A program made the translations under genes and the position numbers. The notes beneath the pieces were generated by a model. It saw only the letters and a program-made list of their open reading frames with translations. It was not told the origin of the DNA and made no database searches. From positions 1 to 64,000 of the forward strand of contig NZ_PYOM01000009.1 of the NCBI RefSeq assembly GCF_003026365.1: 64,000 nt of DNA. The letters are read 5' to 3'. The stretch's first letter is position 1. Every line of letters begins with the position of its first letter. Of this stretch, positions 16,110 to 24,766 are shown one piece after another. The DNA comes from Photobacterium angustum (GTDB lineage: Bacteria > Pseudomonadota > Gammaproteobacteria > Enterobacterales > Vibrionaceae).

Positions 16110-17114
16110 ATGAGAGAAAAGGTTGGGTATTTTGATCTTCTGCGGGTGGTTGCGGCCATTGCTGTAGTTGTGATCCATGTTTTAGGGCCGTATCGAGAAC
16201 AATTAGGGCAAATACCTAACTGGGAATGGATCACCGCGATTACTTTTAACAGCTTTAGTCGTTGGGCTGTACCTGTATTCATTATGATCACAGGGGCGTT
16301 AATGCTCAGCGATGAACGTCCATTTGAAGGGCGCTATTATTTTAAACGCCGTGTCGGTAAAGTGTTGATCCCATTTGTTGTTTGGTCTGTTTTCTACGCT
16401 TTCTTCTCGGCTTTTTCTGCTTCTGGCACAGACTTTTCGACCAGTTGGAAGCTACTGACAGATCTGCCTTTTCATGAAACTTATTACCACCTAGGTTTCT
16501 TTTACTACTTCATTCCTTTATATGTCATTGTCCCTTTTTATCAATGGGCGGTACAACGTATGGAGCCAGGACAAGTGAAAGGGGTGGTGATGGTATGGCT
16601 GGTGATCACAGGATCGTACTTGTACCACATTGATGGTTTATGGAGTGAAACTTACCTCCTATACAGTGGCTATTTAGTGCTAGGCTACTGTCTGTACAAA
16701 TATCATTGGCCTGCGATGAAGTGGCTTATTCCTTTAGCAATTGTGGCCTTGTTGGTGACAGATTATATGGTAGTGAGCCATAGTTTAACGGCTGGCGAAT
16801 ATAAAATTGGTCGTTGGTTATCATATAAAACCCTGAATACAGCAATAGCGGCCGCAGGTGTCTTTGTTTTGTGTCGTTACATGTTTGATAAATTTAGTGA
16901 GAGTGCGCGTTCTCGATTAGCAGTACTGAGCCGCTATAGCTTAGGCGTGTATTTGCTCCACCCTATTTTCTTATGGCCATTGCGAAATTATGATTGGTAT
17001 TTTGCTAATCCTCTGATTGCTATCCCTGTTTGGACAGCAATAGCGGGTGGACTAGCGTTAGGAGCAAGTTGGCTATTAAGCCGTAGCCCGAAAACCGCTT
17101 GGTTGGTACCATAA
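16110..17114 (+). CDS. Membrane acyltransferase 3 family protein (WecH-like)
   Basis: 334-residue integral membrane protein of the acyltransferase 3 (COG3274) group, about ten helices. The N-terminal YFDLLRVVAAIAVVVIHVLGPYR carries the family Arg and catalytic His; the segment VPVFIMITGALML follows. This matches the WecH/YiaH O-acetyltransferase subgroup that acetylates surface glycans such as enterobacterial common antigen; no glycan cluster is nearby, so the acceptor is unknown. Ends at a strong bidirectional terminator. Confidence 0.8.
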   Translation: MREKVGYFDLLRVVAAIAVVVIHVLGPYREQLGQIPNWEWITAITFNSFSRWAVPVFIMITGALMLSDERPFEGRYYFKRRVGKVLIPFVVWSVFYAFFSAFSASGTDFSTSWKLLTDLPFHETYYHLGFFYYFIPLYVIVPFYQWAVQRMEPGQVKGVVMVWLVITGSYLYHIDGLWSETYLLYSGYLVLGYCLYKYHWPAMKWLIPLAIVALLVTDYMVVSHSLTAGEYKIGRWLSYKTLNTAIAAAGVFVLCRYMFDKFSESARSRLAVLSRYSLGVYLLHPIFLWPLRNYDWYFANPLIAIPVWTAIAGGLALGASWLLSRSPKTAWLVP

Positions 17115-17120
17115 AATAAA

Positions 17121-17148
17121 AAAGCCTGACGTTGTCAGGCTTTTTTAT
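17121..17148. terminator. Bidirectional terminator
   Basis: AAAAAAGCCTGAC paired with GTCAGGCTTTTTT around a three-base loop, serving the acyltransferase gene and the convergent DUF2500 gene. Confidence 0.9.
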
Positions 17149-17173
17149 TGCATCATATTGGCGCTTTAAATAG

Positions 17174-17506
17174 TTAATCACGTTGTAAGGCAAAGTGAAT
17201 AAACTGCTGTCCACGATAGGTCATAGTGCCTTTATCTCCCGGGTTTAAAGCATGATAATAGTGGATACCTACCATAAATTCACGCTTTGGTCCCCCTGAT
17301 ACTGGCTCGACATAAATCCAATACTCTTCATCTTCTTCACCTGCTTGAGCGCCGATGATTTTATTGCTCTGTTTATCGAGGATCATAACGTCGAGTTTTT
17401 TCTCTGGCGCGCCAAGCCCCAGCGTATGTCGACGATAGCTAAAAATAAAATAGCCAAATGAGAAGATAAATAGAATGCAAATTGCCACAATGATCCCTGT
17501 TGGCAT
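17174..17506 (-). CDS. yhhM: DUF2500 membrane protein (YhhM-like)
   Basis: 110 residues: one N-terminal transmembrane helix (about 3-23), then a soluble beta-rich DUF2500 domain ending YHALNPGDKGTMTYRGQQFIHFAL, which matches E. coli YhhM. Function unknown. Start at 17506 chosen because AAGGAG lies upstream; the longer frame to 17542 has no ribosome site. In E. coli yhhM sits beside yhhN and yhhL next to rsmD-ftsYEX-rpoH; here the same genes recur over 4 kb but are interrupted by several small genes. Confidence 0.8.
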   Translation of the reverse strand: MPTGIIVAICILFIFSFGYFIFSYRRHTLGLGAPEKKLDVMILDKQSNKIIGAQAGEEDEEYWIYVEPVSGGPKREFMVGIHYYHALNPGDKGTMTYRGQQFIHFALQRD

Positions 17507-17695
17507 AACACTAACTCCTTGAACGATGAAAGACAGTTTCATGGCTATTATTCACAATCAGTGAGATATCACTAATCAATGGATAGAAAATCGTGATCTA
17601 TACGCGACAAAATGAAGTAAATTTTATGTTACTTATCTTGCATATTGGCACTTTAGTTGTAAGGTAAAGATATAGCATCAACAAGGAGTGGGCTC

Positions 17696-18052
17696 ATGAT
17701 TGATATTGAGCAAGTGATTGATCGTTCTCGCCGTATTGAAGATTTATTACGTCAGCATTATCACGCGAAAGGTTCTGATCTTCAGCAATTAATTATCAGT
17801 TGTGAAGATCGCCTACCACATGATGTGCTAATTAAGCTGGATAAGGTTGCTGAATTAAATAAACAATTCACTTCATCAGATACATTAGTTGATTCGAGTG
17901 ATGAATTTATCAAGTTATGTAATTGGTGTGAGAAAGAGCTAGCCCCGCGAAGTAGTCGCTTGGTATGGGGAGTGGCGATTACATTATTATGTGGTTTTAC
18001 ACTTGTGGCAATATGGTTTTATAGCGTGAATTGGCACCATATTAAGTTTTAA
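17696..18052 (+). CDS. Conserved small membrane-anchored protein, function unknown
   Basis: 118 residues, mostly helical: an N-terminal region with IEQVIDRSRRIEDLLRQHYHAKGSDLQQLI (reminiscent of the helical DUF4145-type region, low certainty) and a C-terminal transmembrane helix at about 87-110 (WGVAITLLCGFTLVAIWFY). It would be a tail-anchored protein with its bulk in the cytoplasm. GGAG precedes the ATG and a terminator follows. Confidence 0.65.
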   Translation: MIDIEQVIDRSRRIEDLLRQHYHAKGSDLQQLIISCEDRLPHDVLIKLDKVAELNKQFTSSDTLVDSSDEFIKLCNWCEKELAPRSSRLVWGVAITLLCGFTLVAIWFYSVNWHHIKF

Positions 18053-18080
18053 GCGTTAAATGTGAGATTTTCTTATTAGG

Positions 18081-18110
18081 CCCGGTGCAGTAATGCGTCG
18101 GGTTTTCTTT
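18081..18110 (+). terminator. Terminator of the tail-anchored protein gene
   Basis: CCCGGTGC (18081-18088) pairs with GCGTCGGG (18095-18102, with two G-U pairs), followed by TTTTCTTTT. Confidence 0.75.
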
Positions 18111-18170
18111 TATTTAAGAATCAAAAATTGTAGGAATTTAATACGAATCTTAAGATTTTGTGACGCAGAT

Positions 18171-18207
18171 AAAAAAATGGCGCCAATAGGCGCTATTTTT
18201 TTGAAAT
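18171..18207 (-). terminator. Terminator of the 25-residue peptide gene (may also work on plus)
   Basis: AAAAAATGGCGCC pairs with GGCGCTATTTTTT across 18171-18204 with one G-U. On the minus strand it follows the 25-codon gene's stop by about 15 bases and ends in a long T-tract. Confidence 0.75.
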
Positions 18208-18218
18208 TGATAATTCTT

Positions 18219-18296
18219 TTAGTAAAGAACTGGCAATGTCATTAGGCCTACAACAACTGCAATCATCATAAGTCCTTGTTTTTGAGAAGGTGTCAT
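18219..18296 (-). CDS. Candidate 25-residue single-helix membrane peptide
   Basis: The reading frame encodes 25 residues beginning MTPSQKQGLMMIAVVVG and ending LPVLY. It has a polar, basic N-terminus and then a 15-17 residue hydrophobic helix, the typical layout of bacterial small inner-membrane proteins of the YnhF or AcrZ size class. AAGGA lies ten bases upstream of the ATG. A strong intrinsic terminator (18171-18207) follows within 15 bases on the same strand, which argues for a dedicated transcript. I do not recognise a family. Confidence is moderate because of its length. Confidence 0.5.
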   Translation of the reverse strand: MTPSQKQGLMMIAVVVGLMTLPVLY

Positions 18297-19034
18297 TATT
18301 TCGTCATCCTTTTTTAGTGGTTATTTTTTTCTTGACAAAAAGAATAACATTTTTTTAAGCGCTTTGGCAATCGAGAGTGGTAAAAAACTTAGATAAAAAC
18401 ATTTTTAAATCAAGATAAAGCTTTCAAATGGACAAAAAAGAGAAGTTTATTGTTTTTTTACGCAGGACTGTTTTGTTTTCTTTTGTTCTTTTTTGAGTTT
18501 ATATTGTTGATTTTTAATTGTTATTTTGTTTTTTGTTGTGGTGGTGAATTGTTTGTTTATAAAAATAACTGTTTATGCAGTCTAGTCTTTTGTCCTTTAA
18601 TTTATTCTAACTTTTCTGTAGTTATATTTGTTTTTTTATAACTAAATCAGTCGTTTTTTGTGTTTATTATTACCCAAACGTCTATTTGGATTGTGTTTTT
18701 TATTTTTTGGTGGTTTATTCACCAAAGTAATATGCGTGAAAAATTACGGTTATAGCATGATTTTATTTCTTATCTTTATGTTTTATATGTGTTTTTTTTG
18801 TTTTCTTTATAGTCTTCTTGAAGCGGTGATGTATTTTGTGGATATAAAGTGATAAAAAATTAATAAAATAGCTCTTCATGAGAGGTAAACGGTTGCTTTT
18901 ACAATCTATCAAAGGTGTATTGAGAGCTGTTATGAGTTGGTTGTACGCCATTTCTGATTATTGAGATGGCAAATACAATAATATTTGCTCACTTTTACAA
19001 AGAGTGTATTTAAAATCGTAGTGAATGTCTGATT
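18297..19034. other. T-rich low-complexity intergenic block
   Basis: About 740 bases between the small peptide gene and yhhN. From roughly 18430 to 18860 the plus strand is extremely T-rich, which creates two phenylalanine/leucine-rich frames (18450-18641 and 18658-18852) and a 22-codon frame at 18428-18496 starting MDKKEKF. None has a good ribosome site. It may be decayed coding sequence for a membrane protein or simply skewed spacer. Confidence 0.5.
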
Positions 19035-19655
19035 ATGTGGTTATGTATTATATTTTTAGCGGTATTGCACATTACTGCTGCTTATCTAGGACCACGCTGG
19101 CTTTACTATGTCAGTAAACCGTTAACGGTTATGTTGATGGTAATACAATGCGTATGGAGCGGTGCTCCCAGTTTTTATTACTGGGCAATTGTTGTAGGGC
19201 TTTGCTTTTCAATCATTGGTGATATTTACTTAATGTTGCCAGCAGGTCGCTTTCTCGCTGGCCTGATGAGCTTTTTTCTTGCTCATATTGCTTTTACCGT
19301 CGCATTTGCCAGTCAATGGCAAGGAACAATAAGCTGGTGGTTACTTGTGCTTTGTCTGGCCATCGGTATTGTCGTTTTCTTACTGTTGTTACCTTCTCTA
19401 GCACCACTACAAACGCCAGTTGCTTTCTATATACTCATTATTATGGCGATGATCTTTGCTGCTGGGCAGTATTGGTTGCTGTCCCATAGCCAAGCCGCAC
19501 TATTTACCATCGTTGGCGCTATTTTATTTGTGCTATCAGATCTGACCTTGGCTGTTAATCGTTTTAAGGGTGAGTTCGGTGCCGCAGCGGTAATCATTAT
19601 GTCGACGTACTTTATTGCCCAAGGTTTATTTGTTGGCTCGGTACTCGTTTTATAG
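19035..19655 (+). CDS. yhhN: YhhN/TMEM86-family membrane protein
   Basis: 206 residues with about eight transmembrane helices. The family pattern is visible in YYVSKPLTVMLMV, LCFSIIGDIYLMLP (GD pair) and FVLSDLTLAVNRF (SD pair), whose acidic residues align with those of the TMEM86 lysoplasmalogenase group. The bacterial role is unproved; vinyl-ether lipid hydrolysis is the animal activity. Weak ribosome site. A DUF2007 gene follows after 22 bases, so the two probably form an operon. Confidence 0.8.
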   Translation: MWLCIIFLAVLHITAAYLGPRWLYYVSKPLTVMLMVIQCVWSGAPSFYYWAIVVGLCFSIIGDIYLMLPAGRFLAGLMSFFLAHIAFTVAFASQWQGTISWWLLVLCLAIGIVVFLLLLPSLAPLQTPVAFYILIIMAMIFAAGQYWLLSHSQAALFTIVGAILFVLSDLTLAVNRFKGEFGAAAVIIMSTYFIAQGLFVGSVLVL

Positions 19656-19677
19656 CCTGTCATTTGAGGAGTTATCT

Positions 19678-19998
19678 ATGTCAGAGCAATGGCAGTGTAT
19701 CTATAGCGCTTGTAATAGCTTGGAAGCGCACAGCGTGAAAGGGTTATTAGAAAGTGAGGGAGTTAATGCACGGTTAACGGGTGAGGCGTTAGGTGCTGCG
19801 ATGGGAGAGCTTCCAGCGAATGTTGTTGAAGTGAAAGTATGGGTTGAGCAATGGCAATGGCAACGCGCACAAGGGATTGTCAGTGATTATAAACGCACTG
19901 ATTATCATGATTGGCATTGTTCGCAGTGCGGTGAAGTAAATCAAGGACAATTTGAACTGTGTTGGAATTGCCAATGCGACCGCGATCAAGAGCCTTAA
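19678..19998 (+). CDS. DUF2007 protein with C-terminal zinc ribbon
   Basis: 106 residues. The N-terminal half is a DUF2007 (PII-like/ACT-like) domain: IYSACNSLEAHSVKGLLESEGVNARLTGEALGAAMGEL. The C-terminal HWHCSQCGEVNQGQFELCWNCQ has two CxxC pairs (about 82-101), a RanBP2/rubredoxin-like zinc ribbon. The ATG at 19678 has GAGGAG seven bases upstream. Function unknown; called a putative signal-transducing domain. Probably co-transcribed with yhhN. Confidence 0.8.
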   Translation: MSEQWQCIYSACNSLEAHSVKGLLESEGVNARLTGEALGAAMGELPANVVEVKVWVEQWQWQRAQGIVSDYKRTDYHDWHCSQCGEVNQGQFELCWNCQCDRDQEP

Positions 19999-20303
19999 TC
20001 GAGATAGAAAGTAAGCATTAAATAAACATGCAAATAATTAAGAAAACCCAACCCTCTTTAACCCTTTTTTAATGTGTATCAGTTCTTGATAGATGGTTAT
20101 TCCGAATCATCTTTTTATTGTCTAATTTCTTCGTCTTACCTATTCCGCTATTAAGTACTTCACGACCTTCTCTTTATTATTACTAATTGGTAATAATCTT
20201 TTGTATTTTTATCGCATTGTTGTTTCGGGTGTAATTGTTAATAATACACCCATCGAAACGCACAAGGCGTTCACAAACATAAAGACACAAGGTTTTATTA
20301 CTC
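19999..20303. other. Intergenic region upstream of a secreted small protein gene
   Basis: 305 bases of AT-rich sequence. It should contain the promoter of the downstream small secreted protein; I see no clear operator, gene or terminator. Confidence 0.4.
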
Positions 20304-20546
20304 ATGAAAACAGTTATTAAAGCAACTATCGCAGCCGCTATCATCGCTATGTCTTACAACGCTTCAGCTAAAGATGGTGCGTTCACAGGTAATGTTCAAT
20401 TTCAAAAAGCAGTGGCTAGCACTATGAATGCAGGTCACTACCAAAAACAAGGTACTGCAGAGCGTTCACACTCAGGTGTGGTATTCACACAATCAGCATC
20501 ACAACTTACTTTTGCTGAAAAGCTACTGTCTGCTGCTGATAAATAA
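20304..20546 (+). CDS. Small secreted protein of unknown function
   Basis: 80 residues with a clear Sec signal peptide and AxA cleavage site (MSYNASA, cut near residue 22), leaving a 58-residue mature periplasmic or extracellular protein, polar, without cysteines: rich in Ser, Thr, Gln, Ala and ending FAEKLLSAADK. AAGG precedes the ATG. Synonymous codon choice fits the neighbourhood. I recognise no family; it stands alone between yhhN-DUF2007 and yhhL. Confidence 0.65.
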   Translation: MKTVIKATIAAAIIAMSYNASAKDGAFTGNVQFQKAVASTMNAGHYQKQGTAERSHSGVVFTQSASQLTFAEKLLSAADK

Positions 20547-20752
20547 GCCGCTGATATCGGCAAGTAACATTCCATTTTAATTATTACGTTTACGTAATAG
20601 TGGTTCACTTTTCATTTTATTGTTTATTTCCGGTAAGTGAGCTGTTGTTAGCATCAACACCAACAACAACCATAAAGATTCGGCGCCGATAACACTCACT
20701 TTGTTATTCACGCATGTTATTACCCAGACTATCGGTAATGAGGTGATGAAAC

Positions 20753-20782
20753 AAAAAAGCGAACCTAATGGTTCGCTTTTTT
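20753..20782. terminator. Bidirectional terminator upstream of the yhhL stop
   Basis: AAAAAAGCGAACC at 20753-20765 pairs with 20770-20782 around a four-base loop; it ends the yhhL-rsmD transcript and perhaps the convergent one. Confidence 0.9.
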
Positions 20783-20798
20783 ATTATCTTTGATTTGG

Positions 20799-21065
20799 TT
20801 ACATCATATGCTTACGGCGGATATCAAGTAGGGCGAAGATACCAAAAATTAAAATGGACCACTTTTCCCAACCGGACATGTTAATTTTGTCGCCAAATGC
20901 ACCAATAAATATCAGCATTTGTAAGCCATGCATCATAAACAAGAACGCTGTCATGATATATAACGCCATAGCAGCAACGCCAGGGAATGGGTGAACGATA
21001 TTAATCAGTAGTACCAGCCAAACAAAGGCAATGGCAAGTTTTGCGATAAGTATTAGCGCCTTCAT
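20799..21065 (-). CDS. yhhL: DUF1145 membrane protein (YhhL-like)
   Basis: 88-residue protein with three transmembrane segments, matching the DUF1145/YhhL family in size and position next to rsmD. ATGA overlap: its ATG (21063-21065) shares bases with the rsmD stop, so the two are translationally coupled. GAGAGGA precedes the start. Function unknown. Confidence 0.82.
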   Translation of the reverse strand: MKALILIAKLAIAFVWLVLLINIVHPFPGVAAMALYIMTAFLFMMHGLQMLIFIGAFGDKINMSGWEKWSILIFGIFALLDIRRKHMM

Positions 21066-21667
21066 GGTTCCTCTCTTGCAAATAAGCGGTAGCAAACCTG
21101 TCCTGCCGTTTTTTCACGGTGTAGGTGCCAATGGTTTGGCGTTATCAGGTTGCCCAATTCCTTTTCTGCTTCAATATAAATCATTGCATGGGGAGCAAGC
21201 CAGCCGTTGTTTTCCAATGCGGCGATCACGTCTTGAATAAGATCTTTTCTAAATGGGGGATCAATAAAGACTAAATCATGTGCACGTCCTTGTTGTGACA
21301 AAAACGTTAAGCTGTCACCATTAACCACAGTGGCATTTTTTGCCCCAACGGTTTTTAAGTTTTGCTCTAATTGATTCGCGGCTTTTTTGTCGAGTTCAAG
21401 CATCGTTACGCTTTCAGCGCCACGAGAAAGAGCTTCAAAACTTAAACCGCCGCTACCAGCGAACAGATCAAGGCATTTAGATTGATAAATGTCTTGCGCT
21501 AACCAGTTGAAAAGTGTTTCTTTTACACGGTCAGTGGTCGGACGTAGTCCTTCGACATCATGAACGGGTAATTTGCGTCCACGCCATTGTCCGCTAATGA
21601 TGCGAACGAACCCGCCAGGACGATTATTTTGTGGTTTGCGAGTTGTTTGTTGTCTACGCTGCGTCAT
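21062..21667 (-). CDS. rsmD: 16S rRNA m2G966 methyltransferase RsmD
   Basis: 201-residue SAM-dependent methyltransferase that methylates G966 of 16S rRNA on the assembled small subunit. Motif I is LDLFAGSGGLSFEALSRGA (about 67-85) and the catalytic motif IV is FIDPPF (about 136-141). The family start VRIISGQWRGRKLPV follows a basic N-terminal tail. Divergent from ftsY, as in E. coli. Confidence 0.93.
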   Translation of the reverse strand: MTQRRQQTTRKPQNNRPGGFVRIISGQWRGRKLPVHDVEGLRPTTDRVKETLFNWLAQDIYQSKCLDLFAGSGGLSFEALSRGAESVTMLELDKKAANQLEQNLKTVGAKNATVVNGDSLTFLSQQGRAHDLVFIDPPFRKDLIQDVIAALENNGWLAPHAMIYIEAEKELGNLITPNHWHLHREKTAGQVCYRLFAREEP

Positions 21668-21751
21668 AGATTTTTTTGACCGTTAAGAAAATGATAGTAT
21701 ACACCTGTTTTTAGGCTGCAAATTGTACCAATCAAGCGCTAGGATTCGCCA

Positions 21752-23131
21752 ATGGCAGAAAAAAAGAAACGCGGTTTATTTTCATGGCTCGGATTTGGCT
21801 CTGAAGATAACGATGCTCAAAAGGAACAAACTACTGAACAATCAGTAGTGGATGGGGCTATTGATAGCCCTGAATCAACACATTCCTCTGACGAGGCGAA
21901 GACGAAAGTTGAGCATAATGATGATGTTCAAACTGACGAAAGCGCTGCGGCAGAGCAAGAAAAGATTGCTAAGACCGATGATGTCGAATTGGCAAAGACG
22001 TTGCAAGTAGATGACGCTGAAAAAAGTAGTGTTATTGAAGAAACTGTAACGACAGAGCCTGAAGCTTCAAATGTTCTTGAGCCTTCTAATGCAATAGATA
22101 ATGCTGAAATTGTAGAGCCTATCGCTTCGAACGATGCTGGAGCAGTGGAAACTGAAGCAACACCTGAAGAAGAGATAGCAAAACCCGTAGAGCAAGAAAA
22201 ACCAAAATCGGAAGGCTTCTTTGCCCGCTTAATGCGGGGTTTAAAGAAAACTAAAACCAATTTTGGTGCGGGGTTCTTTGGCTTATTTAGTGGTAAGAAA
22301 ATCGATGATGAACTGTTTGAAGAGCTGGAAGAGCAGCTTCTCATTGCAGATGTCGGCATGGATACCACGCTGAAAATTATCGAAAATCTGACTGACAAAG
22401 CATCAAAAAAGGAACTTAAAGACGGTGAAGCCCTCTATGGTTTACTAAAAGATGAATTGGCTGACATGTTAGCGAAAGTCGAACAACCTTTGGTGATCGA
22501 TACCAGCAAAAAGCCTTATGTCATCTTAATGGTCGGCGTAAATGGGGTGGGTAAAACGACCACTATCGGTAAGTTAGCTAAGCAATTCCAAGCAGAAGGT
22601 AAATCTGTAATGTTAGCAGCAGGTGATACATTCCGTGCTGCTGCCGTTGAACAGCTGCAAGTTTGGGGTGAACGAAACAACGTTCCTGTTGTTGCCCAGC
22701 ATACTGGTGCTGATAGCGCATCAGTGATCTTTGATGCCATTGAATCGGCAAAAGCAAAGAATGTTGATGTGGTTATCGCCGATACTGCTGGCCGTTTGCA
22801 AAACAAAGGCAACTTAATGGAAGAGCTGCGTAAGATCGTACGTGTAATGAAAAAGGTGGACGTTGATGCCCCTCATGAAATTATGCTAACTGTCGATGCG
22901 GGCACCGGTCAAAATGCTATTAGCCAAGCTAAATTGTTCAGTGATGTTGCTCCTGTATCAGGAATTACGATCACTAAATTAGATGGTACAGCGAAAGGTG
23001 GTGTGATCTTTGCGGTGGCAGATCAGTTTAATATTCCGATTCGATACATTGGTGTTGGTGAAGGTATTGACGATCTCCGTCCATTTGCTGCAGAAGAATT
23101 TATTGAAGCATTATTTAGTGATGAGGAATAA
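21752..23131 (+). CDS. ftsY: Signal recognition particle receptor FtsY
   Basis: 459-residue GTPase that docks SRP-ribosome complexes to the Sec translocon. N-terminal acidic A domain (to about 160, many Glu/Asp and Ala), then the NG domain beginning EGFFARLMRGLKKTKTNFG. G1 is GVNGVGKTT near 262-270, with DTAGR (G3) and TKLDGTAKGG (G4/closing loop). First gene of ftsY-ftsE-ftsX-rpoH; ftsE follows three bases after the stop. Confidence 0.96.
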   Translation: MAEKKKRGLFSWLGFGSEDNDAQKEQTTEQSVVDGAIDSPESTHSSDEAKTKVEHNDDVQTDESAAAEQEKIAKTDDVELAKTLQVDDAEKSSVIEETVTTEPEASNVLEPSNAIDNAEIVEPIASNDAGAVETEATPEEEIAKPVEQEKPKSEGFFARLMRGLKKTKTNFGAGFFGLFSGKKIDDELFEELEEQLLIADVGMDTTLKIIENLTDKASKKELKDGEALYGLLKDELADMLAKVEQPLVIDTSKKPYVILMVGVNGVGKTTTIGKLAKQFQAEGKSVMLAAGDTFRAAAVEQLQVWGERNNVPVVAQHTGADSASVIFDAIESAKAKNVDVVIADTAGRLQNKGNLMEELRKIVRVMKKVDVDAPHEIMLTVDAGTGQNAISQAKLFSDVAPVSGITITKLDGTAKGGVIFAVADQFNIPIRYIGVGEGIDDLRPFAAEEFIEALFSDEE

Positions 23132-23134
23132 AGT

Positions 23135-23803
23135 GTGATTCGATTTCAGCAGGTAAGTAAAGCTTATCGTGGCGGTAGGCAAGCCCTACAGAAAGTAGAT
23201 TTTCATCTACGTCCAGCAGACATGGCTTTTTTAACTGGTCACTCAGGTGCCGGTAAAAGTACTCTGCTGAAATTAATTTGTGCTTTAGAACGACCAAGTG
23301 ATGGTCAGATCTGGTTTAACGGTCATGACATCACACGATTACCAAATAAGCAGATCCCTTTTCTGCGCCGAAATATCGGTATTATTTTCCAGGATCATAA
23401 ATTGTTAATGGATCGCAGTGTGTACGACAATGTCGCGTTACCACTGCGAGTTGAACAAGTCTCGGAAAATGAGATTAAGCGTCGTGTTTGTGCGGCACTT
23501 GATAAAGTTGGGTTATTGGATAAAGCAAAATGTTTGCCGATCCAATTATCTGGCGGTGAACAACAGCGTGTGGGTATTGCCCGCGCTGTTGTTAACAAAC
23601 CTATGTTACTGCTAGCTGATGAGCCGACCGGTAACCTAGATGCGGATTTATCACAACAAGTACTTCGCTTGTTTGAAGAATTTAATCGTGTTGGAGTTAG
23701 CCTTTTAATGGCAACCCACGATACATCATTATTAGCGAGTCGAAATTATCGTCGCTTTGATTTACAAAAAGGGAACCTAAGGGAGCTTACTCATGGCGCG
23801 TAA
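23135..23803 (+). CDS. ftsE: Cell division ATP-binding protein FtsE
   Basis: 222-residue ABC ATPase that pairs with FtsX at the septum and regulates periplasmic amidases through EnvC. Walker A GHSGAGKST (36-44), Q-loop FQDHKLL, signature LSGGEQQRVGIARA, Walker B LLLADEPTGNLD, switch His in MATHD. GTG start, with GAGGAA in the end of ftsY as ribosome site. Overlaps ftsX by 11 bases. Confidence 0.96.
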   Translation: MIRFQQVSKAYRGGRQALQKVDFHLRPADMAFLTGHSGAGKSTLLKLICALERPSDGQIWFNGHDITRLPNKQIPFLRRNIGIIFQDHKLLMDRSVYDNVALPLRVEQVSENEIKRRVCAALDKVGLLDKAKCLPIQLSGGEQQRVGIARAVVNKPMLLLADEPTGNLDADLSQQVLRLFEEFNRVGVSLLMATHDTSLLASRNYRRFDLQKGNLRELTHGA

Positions 23804-24725
23804 ATCTACGGGCTTTTTTGCGATCCATCGTCAGCAGGGAAGTGCCGCATTAAAGGATATGTTTCGTCGCCCACTAGGTAACTTTTTAACCTTAGCAGTA
23901 CTCGCATTTGCGTTAACGCTACCGTGTACCTTCTACCTAATGGCTAAAAATATCACGGTAGTGGCGGACTCTTGGCAAAACCCAAGCCAAATTACGTTGT
24001 ATTTGAATAACGATGTCAGTGATAGTGACGGTCAAGCTTTTGCTGATACTGTTAAAACTTGGCCTGAAGCAGAAAGTGTTCAATATATTTCGGCGGCCAA
24101 AGGATTAGAAGAATTCCGTCAACACGGTGGCTTTGAAAAAGCACTCAGTTTGTTTGATAGTAAAGATAATCCATTGCCAGCGGTTGTGATTGTTAAGCCC
24201 GCACCTGATTGGCAGGGCGATGTGCAAGCCCGTGCGCTAGCCGATAAATTAGGTAAAGAGCCACAAGTTAATGAAGTGCGTTTAGATAGTGACTGGTTAC
24301 AACGTTTAGCCGCTATTCAAGATCTTGCTGTAACGTTAGCGGCATTGATGTCTGGCTTAATGCTTTTTGCCGTGTTCTTAATTGTTGGTAATACATTACG
24401 TTTACAAGTGCTGAGCCATAAAGATGAAATCCAAGTGATGAAAATGGTAGGGGCAACCGACAGTTATATTTTGCGCCCTTATCTTTATGTTGGCGCTTGG
24501 TATGGTTTGATTGCGGCCGTGATTGCTTGGATCTTAGCGGCGATTGTGACATTACTGCTTGATGAAGCTGTGGCGAAACTTGCTAACCTCTATGGCAGCA
24601 ATTTTAGAATGATAGGATTGAGCTGGGATGAAAGCTTAATTATGGTTATGCTTGCTACGTTTTTAGGCTTGTTGGCAGCACGACTTTCTGCTGGTCGACA
24701 TCTAAAAGAGATCGAGCCTGTGTAA
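23793..24725 (+). CDS. ftsX: Cell division protein FtsX
   Basis: 310-residue inner-membrane partner of FtsE. One helix after the cytoplasmic N-terminus (about 30-52), a periplasmic domain (about 53-170; VQYISAAKGLEEFRQHGGFEKALSLF) that recruits EnvC, then three C-terminal helices of the FtsX domain (VFLIVGNTLRLQVLSHKDEIQVMKMVGAT). Overlap with ftsE implies coupled translation. An inverted repeat lies in the following gap before rpoH. Confidence 0.95.
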   Translation: MARKSTGFFAIHRQQGSAALKDMFRRPLGNFLTLAVLAFALTLPCTFYLMAKNITVVADSWQNPSQITLYLNNDVSDSDGQAFADTVKTWPEAESVQYISAAKGLEEFRQHGGFEKALSLFDSKDNPLPAVVIVKPAPDWQGDVQARALADKLGKEPQVNEVRLDSDWLQRLAAIQDLAVTLAALMSGLMLFAVFLIVGNTLRLQVLSHKDEIQVMKMVGATDSYILRPYLYVGAWYGLIAAVIAWILAAIVTLLLDEAVAKLANLYGSNFRMIGLSWDESLIMVMLATFLGLLAARLSAGRHLKEIEPV

Positions 24726-24766
24726 CGTATTGTTCTCAGTTCCGACATCATTTTTATTTATTATTG

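Noticed and set aside
18450-18852. Two 63-64 residue Phe-rich membrane proteins
   Set aside because: They arise from a T-rich block, lack ribosome sites and have no recognisable family pattern.
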